A stretch of DNA of 64,000 nt from Oryzias latipes. Its lineage: Eukaryota; Chordata; Actinopteri; Beloniformes; Adrianichthyidae. Below are positions 38,216-64,000 of this stretch, one piece after another. Made by a program: the position numbers and the translations under genes. Position 1 is the first letter of the stretch, and each line of letters opens with the position of its first letter. The notes under the pieces are model-generated. The model was given only the letters and a program-made list of their open reading frames with translations, was not told the DNA's origin and made no database searches. The stretch covers positions 18,546,433 to 18,610,432 of the forward strand of contig NC_019871.2 of assembly GCF_002234675.1 (NCBI RefSeq). Reading direction: 5' to 3'.

Positions 38216-39689
38216 GTAAAGTGACCGCAGGGAGGCGGGTTTTGGTGAGATTTCTTTTCCTTTAGGGGCGGTTTTGATGCGGGGGTTTTGGTAAAGTGGC
38301 TCCATAAAGAACCACATCTGTTTGAGGAAAACCTTGTATATCCGGAAGGATTGCTCTTCTGCCGTGTAATTTCGATGAAAAAAAAGAATGATTTCATATG
38401 ATTGTAAATGATTTAAGTGCCCCAGAAAAACCTTCATATTTTAGCTGAGCAAGAGCAACAGTCAACGGTATTTAACGAAAACAGATTTAAATTTCAGCTT
38501 ATTATTTGAGTCAAAGTTTAAAAAAAAAGTGTGTGGCACCTAAGAAAGTAATTTTATTTTTGTAAACTTTTAAACCGGAAGTTGTGCTGCCGCGTGCTTT
38601 ACGCGCTTTGGTGCTGCAGCTGTAGTATCTGTGGCTCCCTGCTGGGCCCCCAGTGGAACAGTTATCACCCTGGGTTAGATTTTCCCCGTGTCACTGAAAT
38701 CTACCTAAAAGCCACCCCTCAGGTTTACCCTGTAAGTCTGCTGCTGAAATGAAGCCATCCATACTTTTTGTAACTTCATGGTTCAAGTCAAGTGGAACTG
38801 ATGTGTCCTGGGACATGATACCTACCTGCATCTTATCGTAGCTCCTTCAGGAAAAAAAAAAACTGATTTGCAGCTTTCACATTTTGTCTGAACAGCTGAG
38901 GTCAACAATCTGCTGGAGGACATGATCAGACGATGGAAACGGTTGTCCTACAGGGAAGATCTGATCTGATCAGGAAGAAAACAGAAACGTGTTCCTCCTT
39001 CTCACCTGGAGTAAGAAGGACAAACATCATTACTCTAAAGGTGTTTTCATTTTTCACCAGAGAAAAATTAAAAATTCAATTTTCAACATAAAATTTTCTG
39101 GTATCAAAGTAAATAAACCCGATGTGTATCAAGTTTGAAGCTTTAGCTTACATGAGAGAATAACACGCATTGTAATTCTGCAGGATTATCCACATAATCC
39201 ATGCAACTGGGCTTTCTTTCTAGATGAAGGTCCAGTTACAACATTTCCTTGTTTTTCTAAGCTTTGATTATGTCATTATTTCATGCAGGTTGTTTGGCTC
39301 TGCAGTTATATACTGTACACACATGCCAACACGTGTGTCCTTTAGCACACACTTCTTCACGTCAGTGTAAACGCAGACGTCTGACCTCTGGGACAGAGTC
39401 GCGTGTTGCAGCCTCATTTTTGTCACAATGGCCATGTTGAAGCGAAGCTCCAGCGCGCTCAGCTGAGGGGGTGTCAGCGCGACGACATCTGCGCACAAAA
39501 GAGCCCATTCACTCCCCTTCTTCAGGAAGCAAAGATGCTATATTATGCATCGACTTGTGCTGCTCGCAGACCCATCCTAAAGCCCAACCAGTGAATCCAG
39601 GGGCAAAAGAAAACCCCCTGCTGTTTATGATCAACAGCTAAATGCTGTTTTGGTTCTTTCTTTTATTCTTCTTTGAAATCAAACCATTA

Positions 39690-40150
39690 GGACATCACCC
39701 CACTGAGTTGGAAAGAGCATTAACTCGTGCAGGAGGGCTTGGGCGGGGACCTCATGGAAGTCCCAGGACCTGCTGGAGAGACTACTCATCTCAGCAGGAC
39801 AGAGAACGCCTTGGGGTCCCCCAGAGGAGCAGGGGAGGGAAGTCTGGGCATCTTAGCTTAGACTGCTGCCCCTGCAACCTGGTCCCGGATGAGCGGAAGA
39901 AAATGGATGGATTGTACAGGAGGCTCAGGAGTACTGGCAACAGATAGTCAGACTTGTCTCCATGCACGGTTTGTGCTCTGAAACTCAACTCATCAAGAGG
40001 GGTTGGACTCTCCTCGACTATGGAGTTGCCCCTGGTGAGAGGCGATGAGCTGCTAGGGGTTTACTTAGAGCCCCCCTGCTGAGTCCTCATATGTGGAGGT
40101 ACATCCCATGAACGAGAAGGCTGGATCCCTCCACCATCGTGTCAGGCAGG
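39690..40150 (+). repeat. LINE-like fragments
   Basis: 39690-39960 has the composition of a teleost LINE 3' end (gggaagtctgggcatc, gactgctgcccctgcaac, gcggaagaaaatggatggat). 39985-40150 resembles a piece of the endonuclease region of such an element (gttggactctcctcgact, ggagttgcccctggtgag). Both are decayed, and the family is not determined. Confidence 0.5.
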
Positions 40151-40569
40151 GAAAAGGTCTCTTAGTGCAGTGCAGAAACTTAACCTTCTGGAAGTCTCCT
40201 GGAGGGGTAATAGAAATTCTGACTTGAACCAGATGGATGGTTTGTTAATGGACTCAGTGACAGTCCCAGTTTGCTCATTACAAACTCTATGATTGAGCAG
40301 CATGGTGCCCATCAGAGCCCAACACTCTAAAATGCAATAAGTCAAAAGCAGATCCAAAAAACAGAAGAAGAAAAAAAAAGAGTGATGGAATTAAAAATGT
40401 TTTCCGGTGTCATCCAGGTGTCTGAACCCATCTACCACTGTTCATGATGACATGAACCACTAAGAGAGAAACCAGAACATTACCAAAAAGGTCTTTGAAG
40501 GTTTATGTTGGCCCCACAGTTTCCCCCTCAAAGACCTTGAAATTTTAAACATTTAAAAACATCTCGTAT

Positions 40570-40774
40570 CCCTTGTACTATCCTAGGCACTTTAACGTTG
40601 GGAGTTGGGTCATCTAGACCCACTAGACAGTGCTCTGAACCTTTTTTCTTCAATGATTTGTGATCTTCACTGGTGTCCATGGATTACATGAAATCTTTCC
40701 ACCTTTATCCACCTTTGTCATGGTAGGGAGAACACGTCAAAGTAAGGGTGGGGTCATCTAAGATAGCACAAGGG
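40570..40774 (-). mobile_element. piggyBac-type MITE, copy 3 (inverted)
   Basis: Same 205-bp length as copy 1, in the opposite orientation. The right edge is GATAGCACAAGGG followed by TTAA; the left edge is CCCTTGTACTATC, with its TTAA mutated to gtat. Confidence 0.87.
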
Positions 40775-41156
40775 TTAAAATAATCCAGTTTATCTAAAAA
40801 ACAATGCGAGTTCTGATTGAGTCAAGATTAAAGGGAAGAAAAACAAGAACACAGAAAAAAAAGGCCAATAAACAAATACCTGTTAAAGGACCAAAATGAA
40901 CTGAATGTAAAACTGAAACTTTTAATTTATTTGAGATTAAAAGCTTTAGATTCATGGTTTCTTCCTCTGCAGAACTTCTGTCAAAGCTCCAAGATCAGGC
41001 AAAATATCTTTATAAACATTTTCATTACAGATCTATATTTGTACTAATACACTTTATTATAAAGACTCAATATATTTTGTTTAAGTTTAAGTGAATGATC
41101 TTGGTTGAATATTTTTATTATGAGGTTGTTAGAATTAACCTTTACTGATTTGCACA

Positions 41157-41312
41157 GGTGCTGTGGCACAGAATTTTATGTCGGATGCCCTTCCAGACAG
41201 TACCCTGTATTTTCACCGGGCTGGGGACCGGCACAGGGAGACCCAGACTTGGGCCCCCTTAAGGCTACATAGTTAGGCAGTATCTCAAAGGGTCTTGCAC
41301 AAGGACCCACAA
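41157..41312 (+). repeat. Interspersed repeat, unclassified
   Basis: The stretch tcggatgcccttccagac, tttcaccgggctggggac, cttgcacaaggaccca is a phrase found in many fish genomes. I cannot assign a class. Confidence 0.45.
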
Positions 41313-42375
41313 ATTTTAAAATTTCATTACAAGTTCTGTCTTATTGGAAAGAGAACAGAGAGCTTTAATGAGTTCAATGATGCCAGAAATCATCCAGGAG
41401 TTCACATGTCCTCTTCTTTCTGCTGATCCAGCAGTGGAAGTCATTCAGGTTTCTCTGTTTTCCTTTGTTAGCTTGTTTAATGTGAAGAATCGAACGCTAA
41501 ATAGGGTCTGGATGGAAGAATGAGGCTCAGCAGGGATGGAACGCTGGAACATGCAGACGTTTGTGCAGTGTGACTAAACACCAGCTGAAACAACAGCACT
41601 GAGCAGAAAGAGTCCACGTCCCACAGGGAGCAGATGCTAGTCTCTGCTGGGGAAGTCTGATTAATTTATGAGTGGCAAAGGGACACTTGAGAGAGGCAGG
41701 GCCAGCACCAATGGGATCTTAATTCAGTGTTGGAGGTTAAAGGGAGACATGTGCTGAGCCTTTTGGTTCAATTATTAAAGTTCATGTATGGACGCTGACG
41801 CCACCTGAACAGATGATGACCTTGTTTGGACATCTTCAACCTATACAGTAAAACAACAAAGTACCAAACATGTATACCCCACCAATAACCCTATGCAGAA
41901 GTTCAGGGCATTAAAAGCAAAAAGACAACAACAACATGTTTGTGGATTTTAAGTGTTGAAACATTTTTTTATCTTTTGTTGAGTCACAAAAATCTCAAAA
42001 AGAAACTCACTTTAAATTTCAGTCATAGCTATGGTAAGTCACCAGATAAACTGTGTTTTTATCAGAGAGAAGCTTGATGGTCACATGACCAGTTCCGTCC
42101 ACTTGAAACCTGAAGCTGTTTGCCTGTTAGAGACAGAATTAGCAGCAGATGCATGTCATCTTACGAAAATCGAATGAACACAGACATTCTGTTGAAAAAA
42201 AGAAAAATCTGTATATGTGATGTATAAGTGTTCACTACGACCTGATACCCACAAATGTGCATAAACATCACTGGGCAGTCTACAACCTCTCGTGTGGTCA
42301 TCTGCGTTTTCTTTAACCTAAATGGTGTGGTGACCGCATGCATCCTTTTGAAACGAGTTGTTCTGCATGTTTCAG

Positions 42376-42514
42376 GAGAGCTGCAGACATTTTACTAGAA
42401 GAGAAGTGGTCCCCACTCTAATAGCAGAATTTAGAGGAGCCTCTGAAGAGCAGCGGGACCTTCCTCAGCACCATCATCATCATCACCACCCCTGCTTTAT
42501 CTAGGCTCTTCAAG
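42376..42514 (+). other. acsl3: acsl3 5' UTR, second exon segment
   Basis: The stretch between a plausible acceptor (tgtttcag, ending 42375) and the ATG at 42515 contains no ATG. Start context: A at -3. A short CAT run (catcatcatcatcacc) lies at about 42470. Confidence 0.5.
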
Positions 42515-63113
<20,599 letters not shown>

Positions 63114-64000
63114 GAGGCAGGTTCAGCCACACTAGAGATGGTGACTTGGACTTGAAGTACTTGTTTTGTAGGACTTGGTAAACACCGTTCGTCTGGTTTA
63201 TTTTACTTTTACCTCTTGGACATCACTGTCAGATCTAACAAAAATGCTCTTTTTCTGGTTTTATCGTTATCGTGTTTCATCGCAAACACAGGAAATCATT
63301 GTGTTGTTGTTTCCTTACCTGTTCTTTGAATCTACCTTGATGACATTTTGAAACTTTAGAGCCTTCATGTAGACGATGAGATCAAGACTTCAGATCAAAA
63401 AGTCACTCTAAGCAACAGCAGATTCTGAAATGGTGCTCCATCCTTCCTTCTCTGATCAGCAGTCCTCCAAAAGCTGACCTCATCTTCTCAACCTCTTGGA
63501 CAAAGAAGCAGCTTTTCCTAAACTCCTCCAAAAAAAAAAAAGAGAGAGAGAGACAACAGACGAAGGGTCGAAGTCCACCCTCCTGACCCTCCTGCCTTCA
63601 GGTCCAGGCATGTGACCCTTTTTGCAAAGACTTTGTTTTTCCAGATGGAAGTTATGAAACAGACCTGGCGTCTGTTAAACTTTTGTCTGAGAGCTTCAGC
63701 AGAAACTCAGGTCTCTTTGTCTTCATCTACATCTCCTCCGATTCAGGTTCTACGCTTCTGAGCTGCACATTTCTCCTTTAGCTTTTCCTGCAGGTCAGGA
63801 GAGGGTTCACTTACTTTGTTTTTCCTTCAGATTGTTTAGAATACCATTGACGGCTTATTTAGTCTCCCACCCACAGACGGACTGCGACTCCCACATTTGT
63901 GGATAATCTCACATCAGAGCTTCCTGGTGTCTGAAGCACAACGTCACGTTTGAACAAAGTTTATCCAAAAATGTACATTTGAATTCATTCTTTTGATCTT
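63114..64000 (+). other. acsl3: acsl3 3' UTR, runs to the window edge
   Basis: No AATAAA or ATTAAA was seen between the acsl3 stop and 64000, so the 3' UTR probably extends past the window. It contains an A12(GA)6 simple repeat at 63529-63552. Confidence 0.55.

Larger units (their letters stand above)
38216..42375 (+). other. Probable acsl3 5' UTR intron
   Basis: If the exon at about 38100-38215 is real, this is acsl3 intron 1. It contains repeat fragments (39690-40150), a piggyBac-type MITE (40570-40774) and another repeat (41157-41312). No coding exon recognised. Confidence 0.45.

Overview
The window reads as nuclear DNA of a bony fish, probably a percomorph or atherinomorph such as a medaka relative. 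Its genes are split by GT-AG introns, the three spliced proteins align along their whole length with vertebrate orthologues, and the intergenic and intronic DNA is full of teleost-type SINEs, Tc1 relatives and MITEs. The species is inferred from repeat character, not proven.

Layout: (1) 1-5.7 kb is intergenic and holds a decayed 1.78 kb IS630/Tc1-superfamily transposon and a SINE. (2) 5.94-17.57 kb, + strand: sgpp2, sphingosine-1-phosphate phosphatase 2, 5 coding exons, 403 aa. (3) 17.8-19.3 kb is a pile-up of transposon fragments. (4) 19.48-20.28 kb, - strand: an intronless eef1b2-like gene, probably a retrocopy with an open frame. (5) 20.51-31.33 kb, - strand: farsb, cytosolic phenylalanine-tRNA ligase beta chain, 17 coding exons, 589 aa. 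(6) 31.4-38.0 kb is intergenic, with a 135-bp TA microsatellite, an internally deleted Tc1 element and a MITE. (7) About 38.1-63.1 kb, + strand: acsl3, long-chain acyl-CoA synthetase 3, 14 coding exons, 719 aa, with a likely CpG-rich upstream promoter and noncoding exon. Its 3' UTR runs to the window end.

The order sgpp2-farsb-acsl3 and the orientations match the human 2q36 block (SGPP2-FARSB-MOGAT1-ACSL3), but I see no mogat1 between farsb and acsl3. The genes are not an operon. They are linked by ancient synteny, with two lipid enzymes (sphingoid phosphate removal, fatty acid activation) on either side of two translation genes. All exon junctions below were checked for reading-frame continuity by hand; the summed coding lengths are 1212, 1770 and 2160 nt including stops.

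I found no clearly new biological system. The most unusual items are the open eef1b2 retrocopy 3' of farsb, three copies of a TTAA-flanked piggyBac-type MITE, a MITE family with CCCACTCCAAT ends in five copies of graded length, a foldback element in an sgpp2 intron, a SINE that looks split by a tandemly structured insertion, and a tandem NAGNAG acceptor in acsl3.
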